Positions 11,417 through 23,100 of a stretch of 64,000 nucleotides of DNA are shown here, in pieces. The translations under genes were made by a program, and so were the position numbers. How positions within the stretch are numbered: position 1 is the first letter of the stretch; each line of letters begins with the position of its first letter. The stretch comes from Saturnia japonica. Its lineage: Eukaryota; Arthropoda; Insecta; Lepidoptera; Saturniidae. The DNA is taken from assembly GCA_033032175.1 (NCBI GenBank), contig CM065314.1:2108001-2172000 (forward strand), in the 5' to 3' direction. The notes beneath the pieces are model-generated. The model searched no databases, was not told the DNA's origin, and worked only from the letters and a program-made list of their open reading frames with translations.

Positions 11417-12940
11417 AGCACCAACGTTAAAGTCTTAAGGGATGCGGTTTAGTCCATAACGGAGGCGACGACGGCTCTCGTTTCCCGGAACACCACAGAG
11501 GAAACAAGAATCCTTAGAGCCGAGATAGCAGACCTTAAAAAGGAATTGGCGGAAGTGAAGGCGCTTCTTAAGCATACGGGTGCTGCTTCCAAAACCTCTC
11601 CTACCCAGCAGGATATACGAGGCCACAAGCGCAATGTGGAGGAATTTCTCTTTTTGCCGACGCCTAAACAGCAAAGGACGAGAAAGGAAGCGTCGATGAA
11701 ACCTTCGACGATACCGAGCCTCGATGAAATTGTGCGAACCATCATGCTCCAGATGGTGACTATGATGGACGCCCGTAATGCTGCACTCGAGGAACGGCTA
11801 CTTCCTGCACCACCACCTCGAAGACCTCCGCTTGCCGCCGATCGCAAAGCTGCCGCTACGAAACAGGCTGCGAAGCGACCTGTGTAACCTCAGGCTTCCA
11901 CTTCCCAACAGTCTGCCGGGAAACAGAGGCCTAATAAGACGGCTGGAAAGGGGAAGCCAAGATAGGTCCCATCATTGCCTGTCCCAGGCGTGAATTCTAC
12001 AGCAGCCACACAGGACGGCGAATGGGTCATAGTCAAGAAAAAAGGACGCAAACGGTGGTCCAGGGCAAAGGCATCTGGACCAAAACATAGAACGAGCCCC
12101 CAACTATGCCCACCTAAAACCACAGCAGTAGCGATAACGCTATTGCCGGAGGAGGCCAAGAAGGGCCTCACTTATAAGGACGTCCTGACAACTGCCCGGT
12201 CCAATGTCAGTCTGAATAGCCTGGACATTCCTGACGCCCAAATAAAGAGGATAGCCATTGGATCGTACCTGATAAAGGTTCCTGGTGCCACAAGCGGTAG
12301 CAAGGCGGATGCCCTAGCTGAACAGCTAAGGATAACCTTCGATACAAATATCGTAAAGGTTACCAGTCCAACAAAAAGTTCAGAGGTGCGCATCTCTGGA
12401 TTGGACGACTCCGTTGAGGTAGAGGAGGCCCTTGCTGCGGTTGCCCAGACAGGTAACTGCTCACTTGAGCAGATCAGGTGCAAGGGCATACGGCCGGGTT
12501 TCACTGGGCTAGGGACAGCCGTTGTATCGTGCCCGGTAACAGTCGCCAAAAAACTTGGTGACACCTGAAGACTTCTGGTGGGCTGGGTATCAGCGCAGGT
12601 AAGGGTGCTGCAGCCTAGACCCCAAATGTGTTTCCGGTGCCTAAAATCAGGGCACGTAGGCGTAAAGTGCACCGAGGATGTCGACCGCAGTGACCTTTGT
12701 CTGCGCTGTAGCCAGCCGGGACATAAGGCTGCCGGGTGCACTGCTGTACCACACTGCTCTATTTGTGCGGAGAACGGCGGGCCAGCGAATCATCGGATTT
12801 GCAGCAGGGGATGCTCGGCATCATCCCCCAGAACCAGGAGACGGGGCAAACGCAAAAGCGATCCCCCTCAAAAAACGCGCCCGTTGGCCAATAAAAAGGT
12901 GCCGCCGATCGCTGTAGAAGCCGATATGGAGTGTCATTAA
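11417..12940 (+). pseudogene. R1-type ORF1 (gag-like), 5'-truncated with four stops
   Basis: In its original role the protein would bind element RNA and form the ribonucleoprotein particle. One frame runs through with no frameshift but carries stops at 11450 (TAG), 11885 (TAA), 11963 (TAG) and 12566 (TGA). A coiled-coil-like start (RAEIADLKKELAEVKALLK) is followed by a low-complexity Ala/Pro/Lys region and then zinc knuckles at about 12628-12800: CFRCLKSGHVGVKC, CLRCSQPGHKAAGC and an irregular CSICAENGGPANHRIC. The first two are CX2CX4HX4C. It ends TAA at 12938-12940; the next bases form TAATG with the ORF2 start, as in the coupled ORFs known from SART1. All four stops can be explained by C-to-T changes in CAG, CAA or CGA codons. 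Confidence 0.82.
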
Positions 12941-12942
12941 TA

Positions 12943-15441
12943 ATGGCACTCCGTGTACTGCAGGCGAACTTAAACCACTGCGCCAGAGCACAGGATCTAA
13001 TGGTCCAGACTACTATCCACCCGGGGATAACTGGGTGGGAGACCTTAATGGCTCAGTGGCCCTGACTACTAGGGCAGCCGTTGACTCCCTGCCCTTTTTC
13101 GTCGTCACAAAGGGTCGTGGAAGCGTAGCGGTAAATCTCGGCGATATAATAATTGTGGGGGTGTATGCACCCCCAGTTGGAATCTCGCTGACTTCCAGGT
13201 TTCATTGGTGGAACTGGGTAACGTCATCACCCGTAGCCATCCTCGTCCAGTGCTAGTGCTCGGCGACTTCAATGCTAAATCTACGGCTTGGGGTTTCCCG
13301 TCCACGGATGCCAGGGGCGAGGAACTAGAAGAGAGGGCCCTAACAAACGGCCTACCTATCCTCAACAAAGGTTCAGTTCACACGTGCTGCGACGGCAGGG
13401 TGGGTCCATAGTGGACCTAACGTTCGCTAGCCCTACCCTAGCATGCCGCGTTCGGGACTGGAGAGCCCCCCCCGGTAACCCAGAGTCTTCAGCCTAGGTT
13501 CTTCGATCGAGTGTTGGACGCTTTGTTCCCATTGGGGACAGAACATGTCCCTCCGCCTTCAGCGACCAACGTGAACGAAGGTGACGACGTACCCGATGTG
13601 ACCCGGGAAGAACTGAGCCGGGCGGTGTGACGACTTCAGTCGAAGAACACCGCCCCAGGACCCGATGGCATACCAGAACGTGCATGGGTCCTGGCTCATG
13701 AGGTCCTCGAGTCCCGTTTGATGGAACTCTTCACAGCGTGTTTTGAGCAAGGCCGCTTTCCGCTGTGCTGGAAAACCGACCGGCTGGTTCTCCTCAAAAA
13801 GGAGGGGCGCCCGGCGGACACGCCATCCGCATTCCGCCCCATCGTACTGCTGGACGAGGTGGGCAAACTCACGGAGAGAGTAATTGCAGACCGCCTCGTC
13901 CACCACTTGACGGAAGTGGAGCCGGACCGACGCTCCACAATACATGCGATCAAGCACGTGAAGAGTCTGGCGGAGGAAGCGATCCCCCAGGGTGACGTGG
14001 TGCTGGCGGTATCCTTGGACATCGCCAACACGTTTAACACCCTGCCCTGGAGCAGCATACGGGAGGCGCTCCGCTACCATGGAGTGCCCCCTTACCTCCG
14101 CCGCATCATCGAGGACTACCTAAACAGAGGACCATCAACTTCCCGGGTCCGGAAGGATGGAGTCAGAGGAATATGTCTAGCGGTGTTCCACAGGGGTAAG
14201 TTCTTGGCCCCATGTTGTGGAACATCGGCTATGACTGGGCGAAACGCGGTGCGCCCCTCAGCGGTATCAGTATCGTCTGCTATGCCGACGACACTCTTAT
14301 CACAGCGCGAGGGAAGACGCACCGCGACGTGACAATTCTAGCCACGGCTGCGGTAGCTCAGGCCGTGAGTCGAATAAGGCGACTGGGGCTCGAGGTGGGC
14401 CTGAGTAAATCCGAGGCCCTGTGTTTCCACGGGCTTCGGAAGGCACCACCTCAAGGGTCCCAGATAACAGTGGGAGGCGTTTCCATCGGCATCGGGTCGA
14501 CGATGAAATACCTGGGAATCGTCCTCGATAGCCGATGGAGTTTCGTGGAACACTTCCGGCAGCTGACCCCCCGACTCATGATCACAGCGGGCGCACTTGC
14601 TCGACTAATGTCAAATCTCGGGGGGCCCGGTTCCGCTTGCCGGAAGCTCTACCTCGGGACCGTACAGTCAATGGCCCTATATGGAGCACCAGTTTGAGCG
14701 GATAGCCTGACGGCCCAGCATCTCGTATTCCTGCGGAGACCACAGAGAACGATGGCCGTCAGAGCTGTCCGAGGGTACCGTACGGTATCGTTTGAGGCAG
14801 CCTCCCTATTGGCCGGATCTGCACCATGGGATCTCGAAGCGAGAGTCCTTGCGCTGTTGTTTAATTGGCGCGAGGGGGCGCTGAGGCGGGGTGAAAGACC
14901 AACGCCGCGGGAGATTGTGGCGTACAGGTTAGAGCTCTGCCAGAATCCCATGGTGGAAGCGTAGGACTCACGACTTGAGCACCCTAGCTCAGGCGTGGTG
15001 ACTGTTGAAGCCATTAGGCCAGTTCTAGTTCGGTGGCTCCGGAGACAGCATGGCACCCTCACCTTCCGGTTGACACAGGTGCTCTCGGGACATGGCTGTT
15101 TTGGGAGTTACCTGTGTCGCATAGGACGGGAGATCACTCCTGGGTGCCTACACTGTGGCTGCGCGGTGGACACTGCGCAGCATACCTTAGCTGTCTGTCC
15201 CGCATGGGACTCGTCGCGCCACGACATTGTCGCGACAATCGGCACCGATCTTTCGCTCCCGGCCGTGGTTCTGTCTATGGTCGAGAGCAAGAGCTGGTGG
15301 GACTCCGTCTCCTCGTTTTGCGAGCAAGTCATGCTTGCGAAAGAGGAGGCGGAGAGGGAGAGGGAGCGTAACACGTTGCTCCCTTCCCGCGGTCAACGAG
15401 CCAGGCGCTGGAGACTGCGTGATGATCTCCGGCCGCCTTAA
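12943..15441 (+). pseudogene. R1-type ORF2 (endonuclease / reverse transcriptase), broken
   Basis: ORF2 would nick the target and copy the element RNA. From ATG 12943 the frame starts MALRVLQANLNHCARAQDLM, then jumps near 13010 to VGDLNGSVAL; the stretch that should hold the endonuclease catalytic Glu (EPY) is missing. GVYAPPVG and VLGDFNAKSTAWG follow, with frame changes near 13205 and 13400, and the SDH motif is absent. The reverse transcriptase has LDIANTFNTLPW (motif A, about 14018), a frame change near 14170, PQG then a TAA where Ser is expected (14190s), and intact CYADDT at 14281. Further stops lie at about 14695 and 14962. The C-terminal finger CLHCGCAVDTAQHTLAVC and a charged tail end at 15441. 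Confidence 0.82.
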
Positions 15442-15760
15442 ATGGGTCTGCAGGTGGCGGACTTGGGCTTGTCCGTCACCGTGTATTGCAGGCCCGAGAT
15501 GGAGTAGGCGCACTCGTGTTCGTGCGCACTCCGAGGCTCGTTGGAGGTTCCGATAGCCTACGACCGCGACGGGGCCCGGAGTAGGGCCACAACTGTAGGG
15601 AGAGCGGATGCCGTGCATAAGCAGTTCCCGCTCCCTGGCCACTAGGTGCGAGAAGGACACCGTGGGGTTTTAGTCGGTAAGAGTCCGACATACCCCTCCC
15701 TTGAGCGGCCCAGCTCGGGAGGCGGATCCAATGCAGGATTTCCCCACGATAAAAAAAAAA
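15442..15760 (+). other. 3' UTR and poly(A) of the R1-type LINE
   Basis: Non-coding GC-rich sequence ends tccccacgat plus ten A. The overlapping minus-strand frames are composition artefacts. Confidence 0.75.
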
Positions 15761-15771
15761 GGTTGAGAGCT
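15761..15771. repeat. Right target-site duplication
   Basis: ggttgagagct, identical to 11405-11415. Confidence 0.85.
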
Positions 15772-16061
15772 CATGGTGATGATTTGTAACTTGTTAATTA
15801 TTTACAAATTAACCCCCACAATATTCATTACATTAGGGTCCTGCTTTACTACATTAAGTACACGGGCCATGTCAAAGAGGCTGCTAATTACAAACTAACG
15901 AGATGAGGACAGTCTAACGATTTAATGCTTTCTGCTCTAATTAACACACGTCTTTTGTTTCTGTCACTGCTTGAATTTATGCTTGAGTTCAATAATTTAA
16001 TTCGAGGATATAATGTATAGTAAATGTATTTACCTAATTATTTTTTTTGTTATTGTTACAG
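15772..16061. other. No gene seen; ends in an intron-like acceptor
   Basis: A pyrimidine-rich tract (tttttttgttattgttacag) closes the stretch at 16061. Confidence 0.4.
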
Positions 16062-16159
16062 GTTGCTCTTTGACTATAATTTTACCTGATGATAGTGACG
16101 ACGGTTTAAAAGATGGTATAATATGTAAAGCTGTTTTTTGCCGACATTATGTAACTTAA
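16062..16159 (+). CDS. Possible short exon, unidentified
   Basis: After a good acceptor (T-rich tract plus CAG at 16059-16061) the frame from 16064 reads CSLTIILPDDSDDGLKDG and continues to TAA at 16157. A GT at about 16115 (gatg|gtataa) is a weak donor that would make a 53-bp exon. The acidic DDSDDG run is more protein-like than chance AT-rich frames, but there is no neighbour exon and no family match from recall. It could be chance. Confidence 0.2.
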
Positions 16160-16589
16160 AAATGTTAGTCAGTTAGCAACGTAGTCAAGGTGTGATGTTG
16201 TATACAGGTGTGTAACTCAATTAATGTTGAGTGCTTAAAGACCCTATATCTACTACTGTCTACCTACCTACATTAGTAGAGGGTAGCGCTTATCACGGCA
16301 CTTACAAAGAAGTTTGCAAATTCTAACCTTTGCCATACCCTTTGTATATGGAATGGTTTCCTAAACAACGTGTTGTTCTCTCTTTCCTAATATCATAATA
16401 TTGGGTCCTTGTAACGAGACTTGTAGAGATATTTCAGGAAGCATGGTTTGGATGACTGTCGATGAAATCTGTGTTACCAACGGTTACCTTTTTTTGTGGC
16501 ACTTATTATCAAGGGATGTACAGTCATTTTGCCAACTAGTATAAAAAAAATCGTCACGGTTCTCGCCTGGCAGATGTGAAAACCCGTAG
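16160..16589. other. No gene seen
   Basis: No supported feature. The phrase acagtcattttgccaactag near 16520 resembles cacagtcattttagctaata at 42710, hinting at a short shared repeat. Confidence 0.45.
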
Positions 16590-16728
16590 GGGGTCCCAAA
16601 GGGTGTCCCGACAATTTTCCTGTGGTGGGTCCTTGGGGGTCCTATGGGGGGTCAGTGGGATCTCAAAGGGTGTCCCGACAATTTCCCTGTGGGGGGTCCT
16701 TGGGGGATGGTGGGGGTCAGTGGGGTTG
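16590..16728. repeat. G-rich 67-bp direct repeat, two copies
   Basis: aaagggtgtcccgacaattt occurs at 16598 and 16665, giving a 67-bp period. Each unit carries runs such as gggtccttggggg and gggggtcagtggg, compatible with G-quadruplexes on the plus strand. This strongly G-biased strand is unlike the surroundings. Confidence 0.85.
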
Positions 16729-17462
16729 CAGTGATTATTTTCATAATTGTATACTCATAATTTTATAATTCATAGTACATATAATCCATCATATAGCGTG
16801 GAGATACGTCGCCACGGCCTGTATCGTCACGCCAACAATCAAGTTTACCCCTCGCCTATAGATGTTTCACATCAATAAAAGAAAGCCATAGTTCTAAGGC
16901 AAGATAATATTAGTCTGCTATCCTTAAGAACTGAGTTAGAATGACTCATGTACCATGCGTCTTGTAAAACTCTTCAGATCAAAACACAGCAGGGTTGGCA
17001 CTTTCCTTTGTGGGAAAAATAAATGGCAGTGCTCCTTCTACAGACGAACCTTGTACAAATATTATCACTTTGTCAGTAAAATATCGAAAGCATAACTAAA
17101 ATAGTTTGAACCCGAAATACAATATTATTATACTCAAATAGATTGAAATATGTCATAGCGCTCTAATACGTCGCTCCCAGCTGCTCTACGATGATCAGTT
17201 AAACGTATGAATGGACTAAACATAATCATCTGGCTATTCACAACGTGTCCAATTTAGCTAATTAACTACTGGTTATATCCTATAACGTTAAACATAATAA
17301 TATATTAAGCGGTGGTCCAAATAACAAGTCATCGAACTGTTATACCCCTAAAATGTATACATACATAATTTTAGACACGAATTTCTTACTTTAAGCTAGC
17401 TTCTTCACGTACCCATCGTGGTAGTCAGTCTATCCGCGTCCATAGTCCAAGTTACTTATATT
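16729..17462. other. No gene seen
   Basis: AT-rich, with no repeat match noticed. Confidence 0.5.
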
Positions 17463-17690
17463 TTATAATAATAATAAAGCTTTATTGTATTCCATGCAAA
17501 AATTTATAATGCTATTGTTAAAGAAAATAAAAATATAAATATCAATTATTTTAAAAGTCTCCTCCAAGGTATGCCACTTATTTCTATCTTTGGCTGTGTT
17601 CAATCAACCTCGTCCTGCTACTGTTACTATTTCATCCACCCATCTAGTGTGCGGGCGGCCTCTCGTTCTTCATCCTGACGGGAAAAATAC
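17463..17690 (-). mobile_element. RTE-type LINE 3' end
   Basis: The minus strand encodes RGRPHTRWVDEIVTVAGRG, a stop, then TAKDRNKWHTLEE, the C-terminal RWxDDI...W...LEE pattern of RTE elements. It runs into an AATAAA-like word and a TTA repeat tail (plus strand taataataataaagctttat), typical of RTE 3' ends. Confidence 0.65.
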
Positions 17691-19635
17691 TTATATTTGA
17701 CTATATCTTTATTTGTATTTGCTATATTTACGTATAAACATTTATTAAAAGTTTGATTCGGTATTTAGGCTATTTTTCTAACGATAAAACTCTCGCACCT
17801 TATTGGTCAGTACCGGTCATTACGTAACGTCAATAGGTAACTTTTGATGCGGTCGTGTGATTGGTTCACGCTTTTCAGGGTCACAAATTATAACTATTGG
17901 ATGCATACGGTTCTGAATACGAGTCTATCTTTGAGATAGTTAGAAAGAATTACAGAAACAATTTTCAACTAGAGCTTTTTTTACCTTTGATTTTTGTTTT
18001 CTCGTTTATTATACGAAACATGGTGGAGGTGTAAGTTAAAAAAAAAAATCAACTGATCATGTATATACTTATCGCATACTCTCTCTATAAGCCTTATGTT
18101 AAATAAATTTTCCCTGAATTGAATCAAAAGATAGATTCTTGTAGGATTTTTTTGGTAACGAAATGATTTAGAACTCCATTTGCGTAAGTAAGTATACACA
18201 AAATAATCAGGAGCACGTGTGATGGGTATCAAGTAACATGATTCAATACCTATCCAAAGTATCCTCACATGCATGTGGTATAAAACCCAAAAATTAGGAC
18301 ATTAACAACAAACTACAGCTGATAAGCCTTCATCTCCTGACACTTGACACCATTCTTATCATCAAATGATATTAATCAGTTGGTTCAATTTAAATTAAAT
18401 ACCTAATTTTTTTAAATAAAATCTTATGACTTACGACACTCGTATCAAAATCTACGTTCAGAGAAGTCACCCTAGCGGCACTGATTAGTACAACATCTGT
18501 ATTGTGGTCACATATATCTCCACAGGATCGGTTTCGATATCTATTTAGGATCTTTGTTGAAACTAAAAGCGCTGATGGCTCTGTGTGATGCACTAGTACA
18601 GTGTGAAGGGAAACCTGGTGATAAAACCATAAATATCACAGTTGCACCTTTAAAGTATTTACACATTTCAGCAGTCATTAAACTGAAAATCACTCATCAA
18701 TAATTTCAAAATTCAATTCTCTTAACAGGCTTAGGGTTTTAACATCTTGTCATGAACGTTTATTAAATGACACCGAGAGAGGGCGGTAGTCCGCATGATT
18801 CGTGTATGATTAAGAAAACATTCACGGAACCTACCTACTGTGTGCGAGAAAAAAATAAAATGATTGTTATCGTAGTTTAATCGAGTTCTTTGATCAGAAA
18901 TTGTGAAATTTAATTGGAAATTGTGGACGACACGGGGTAAGTGATAGTATAACAAATAACTTACAATATAATTTAATTATATCTTTGGGATTATATAAGA
19001 ACGTAAATTTTATTGCAGTTTACGGAAACGCCCATCACTATTGGGGAAAAGGGTTTCTCTGTTCACTTTACGGGATAACTCCACCTACTCTATCGGCATT
19101 AAGCTCACCTTCACTCCTCATATTTGGAACTGCCTTACTAAGAAAAGGCACCAGGTCCTATTCATAGATGCCCTTGGGGTGATCATCATTAGTGATTGTG
19201 ATCGCATTTTATGTTATACTTTGAAATGTTAGAATAAGGCTAATTATTATAATCGTATGTCGAACCTCTAGTGGTTTCGGTTATGTTTTATAGACTTTAA
19301 TAATGTTTTTTGTTCGTTATTAAAAGGTATGTTTAAAACAGGTCTGTACATCTCATTTTCCCTCCACACACGAACCCGAATCATTACAATCTTCAAGAAT
19401 TGTTAATAAGTTACACGAAAATAATCCATTGAAACAAAATAATAATGAACATTGAAAAAATGTTGCGTGTGCAGTATTGTACACGTGAAAGAAGTGGAAA
19501 TATTAAATTTATAAATGGAGATGCAGATAGCCAAAGCTGTGTATGAGATATACAACCCCCTCTTCCCCCAGGAGTGTTCAGTATAGCTCCCATCCCGTGG
19601 TAAGTAGCTTCGTTACAATACAAGACAATTTTTAA
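17691..19635. other. No gene seen; family I repeat at 18604-18700
   Basis: gaagggaaacctggtgataa at 18604 and tgaaaatcactcatc later match the family I copy at 53036-53140. The listed frames here are short and motif-free. Confidence 0.45.
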
Positions 19636-19841
19636 TAAAAAAGAAAACGATCTTCAATGATTTTGAAAAGTTACCGAGAGTATCTTCGGAGTTGAAAGTC
19701 CAATACCAATTAAATTAAAGTGTGACTGCCTTTGAGGTATCTCCTATCAAACAATAAAAGATACATCCAAATCAGTTCATAAACAAAGAAGTTATGACTG
19801 AACATCCATAAAAAAAAAAATATTCAAATTAAGTAAGCTCC
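19636..19841 (-). repeat. Dispersed repeat family C, copy 2
   Basis: Reverse complement of the 6421 and 44461 copies: caatgattttgaaaagttac, tatctcctatcaaacaataa and cagttcataaacaaagaagt. A poly(T) run follows at about 19843-19862. Confidence 0.7.
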
Positions 19842-19964
19842 GTGTTTTTTTTTTTTTTTTTTGTTGGTCAAAAACAAGAATTTTAGTAAGCAACTCTGCA
19901 GTTTAGACGTTTTGTTACAATTTGTAATAATACACCCTCATCATTTCTTCATATCGCATTTAAG

Positions 19965-20165
19965 CAATTATGGCTTAGTGGTAGGGTGTACGGACACCGT
20001 ATCGATTAATGTGAGTTCGAATCACTGCAAATGAGCCTGATCGCCCGGTGAATCAAAACATCATGTTTTCGAATACCCGCGTCTGGTTTGCCATGGTATG
20101 TTCCGACACTTCTGATAGCTGCATTTGAGAGCTATTTTCCTCACTAGGCATAGCCTGTTATCGTC
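19965..20165 (+). mobile_element. tRNA-derived SINE, third type
   Basis: attatggcttagtggtaggg (A box) and gtgagttcgaatcactgc (B box) are spaced as in a Pol III promoter. Related heads occur at 43130-43210 and 54180-54262 (minus). The body ends vaguely near 20165. Confidence 0.6.
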
Positions 20166-23100
20166 TTGGACCAAATCGTCACTTAGGTTTAAAAAACATT
20201 ATATAATTTTACATACTTAATTTTTTTTAATTATCATAAGAAACAAATTTATACAATATAAATATCGTCTTTTTTAGTATCAGTATCTATCTACATCTCA
20301 TGTGAAAAAACGTGCGAGTTAAAATATATACTATATATTTTAGCATTCGTCTTCATTTATAACAATTCGATACTTATCCATTTCCATCAATTTGGTTCAC
20401 TTGTTATGTAAATTGTGACGGCCGGTCGGCCTCGAGAGGGGCATCGCAACGATCACCGCTATTATGACGCGCGATTGGCCAAATTTGCCTTCAAATTGAC
20501 ACTACGGAATATATTATGCGCATTGTCGAAGAATTGGAATCGATCCAAATCATATTTCACTTTTGAAAACAACTTTTATTATTGGTAAATAAATAGCCTA
20601 AATGGTCAAGTGTCATTCATTGGGATAAAAATATACTATGAACGAAACCAAAATACTCTGAAAAAATGCACTAAAAAAGAAAAAAAAATTACGTTATTAA
20701 TTTACTTAAAAATATAGTTTTTATAACTCAATTTGATATTTCTACGAACTATTCGTCTGCCACATATTTTATTAGGACAATACAATACAATTGTTTTTAT
20801 TTTTGAGGTCGGTGCCAGCCAAGTTTTTAACACGAAGCGACAACATTGCGTATATTATACTTGACCTATTTTTACACTTATTCTAAATCTAATACAGATG
20901 TGTGAACCTATTATAGGCGCCCACTACATTGACAAAACACAAAATCGCAAATGTAACAAAAGAAAATTTATTACTTATTGTTTTTTCACATATTACATTT
21001 TGTTAAGTTCTTTTCTTTTATCTTATTAAAAAACCAACACGGTGGTTGCTAAAAAGTGTCTGAAATGAAATAATTTTTAATCTTGTTAATAATGTTCGGT
21101 AATGTATCTGCAAATATGTCTAAATTCTCTATTAATCCATTAAACTAATTGCATGTTCTGTAAATTCTCACGACAAGCGAGTTATTCCAAGATTGGTTCT
21201 ACAGAGTAGTTGAGAGAAAATTTTACTAATTCTCTTACTAGGATAATTATGGGGAACGTTAAAATGTACTTCTGCTAGAAAATCAATACGGTCATCGATG
21301 ATCTTATGTAGAAATGTAAAATTATGTAATTTACGTCTATTTCGGATTTTTAACATTTATTATATTGGTTTAATTATCTTCTAAATCAGTTCTTCTACTT
21401 ATTTTTTAATTTCTTATGCTGTCTATTAACGTAATGTCACATATTATATTAATTCTGGGCATCTAAATTTTAAAAATTCAAGTAAAAGTCGTCACACACT
21501 TGGTTAAATTAAAATATAATATTATTTTATAAAATTTGTTTCAAATTTCAAAAGTTTCACGTTCTTTACCAGTTTGTAACTTACAATAAGTATAATATTT
21601 ATTTACGGTTCCAAGAATACTTCGGGGAACTTTAATTTTCAAGAGAGTTTTTGCTTGTTCGTCAAAGTTTATTCTGTTTAAATATGACTTCAGCATTGTT
21701 TATAATTAGACCCTATCTTAATAGGCGAAGAGTGGCTTCACTTTATAATACTTACTTTTATGTTAGTCTTGTTTGTGACTTCTTATAACTTTGAAGAAGT
21801 TAATAACTGTGGCAGTTTTAGAAGTTTGTTGTTTTTTTTTTCTACAAAGATGTATTCTTTTAATTATAATTTTTCTGACACTAAGCTGTTTGTGAATTTA
21901 GTTAAGAAAATATAAAAATGAAATTTTACGCATATTCATGGCAACCAAGAAACCAGTGTTAAATCTATTTGAGTTAAACTGTACATAATTTCTCACATCT
22001 ATAATCATGCCATATAAAAATTAATTTTAAATAAAAAGCATACATCTTAAGATCCTGTATTTAAGTAATTTGGAGTCGCATATCCGTACGAAGGAAATAC
22101 AAATTATTCTTCATAACTGCGGAAGACTGAAGGTGATGCTGACAAATTATTAATTCCGAATACATTCTGTTTGCCACCACTCGCTGATTAACTGACGCCT
22201 AATTGAGTAACGAACTCTCCTCGACTTGCTAAATAGTCGACGGCGACTAGGTGCTAGAGTGTGGAGCAAGGTATGATCAATAGCGAGTATTAGAAAGATC
22301 TGTATGATGATGATGTCTTTCGGAAACTGCATTGATTGACGTGGGATTGAATTCTAACATTAACCTCATCATCATTTATCGCAAGGTTACGTAGGAGTTA
22401 CCACTGTAGCAAGACATGTATATTATGCTTTGACGTTTATATTTTATCGGTTCTGCCTTAAAGCTTATTCTTATGGCCAGTAACCTTCAACCTTGAAGGT
22501 TACCAAATCCATAATAATATGGATAGCATCGCTATAGAGTTTTTCTAATTCTGTCCTCCAAACTTATATCTGTTGCAAAGCATCTATTGGTGTGTTTTAA
22601 AAGCCAGCTCTCTTTTAAAGTTTTACATGTTACCATGTTAGCCAACGGGCTACATTATCACTTGATATCAAATGAGACTCTGATCAGCCTATAAATCGAT
22701 AAAAAATATTTAAAAAAAAATTACTGGTAATCAATGGTAATTGTAAAAGTACTTATTCACAATTAAATAACCTCATGCTCAGAAATATATCAGAATTTTC
22801 TTCAAACATAACTTGAAGAGACACTTGAGAAATTTGGCATAACAGGTTTGATAGATGACTGACGATGGATAGTAGATCCGTTGATGGTCGCCAGTATTAT
22901 TGGATTACACTGTTTTCATCATCAGGTACAGCACCGTCACTTTGTCGTGCTAAGACAAAAAAACATAATACCTATTTGATCCACTTTATGAATAAATTAA
23001 AGTTTCATTGTTAAACACACTCAGTATCTCATCACTTGTACCACGGATCACAGTCGACTATTCACGACTGTGCAAATTCGTTATCACAGCTATTCTTGCT

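Larger units (their letters stand above)
11416..15760 (+). mobile_element. R1-clade non-LTR retrotransposon, 5'-truncated
   Basis: The 4.3-kb insertion is bounded by an 11-bp duplication and ends in ten A residues (15751-15760), the signature of target-primed reverse transcription. Order: partial ORF1 with zinc knuckles, ORF2 with apurinic-type endonuclease, reverse transcriptase and C-terminal zinc finger, and a 3' UTR of about 310 bp. It is GC-rich against its surroundings. It starts inside ORF1, so it was truncated on insertion. Placement in R1 rests on the CX2CX10HX4C finger and the FCEQVM...KEEAERERE tail. Unlike R1 itself it is not in rDNA. The element is dead. Confidence 0.88.

Noticed and set aside
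11449..15691. Long minus-strand and off-frame ORFs across the R1-type LINE
   Set aside because: Shadows of the GC-rich coding strand; protein motifs are found only in the plus-strand frames.
19843..19862. Poly(T) as a Pol III terminator
   Set aside because: It lies next to repeat family C and no Pol III gene ends there.
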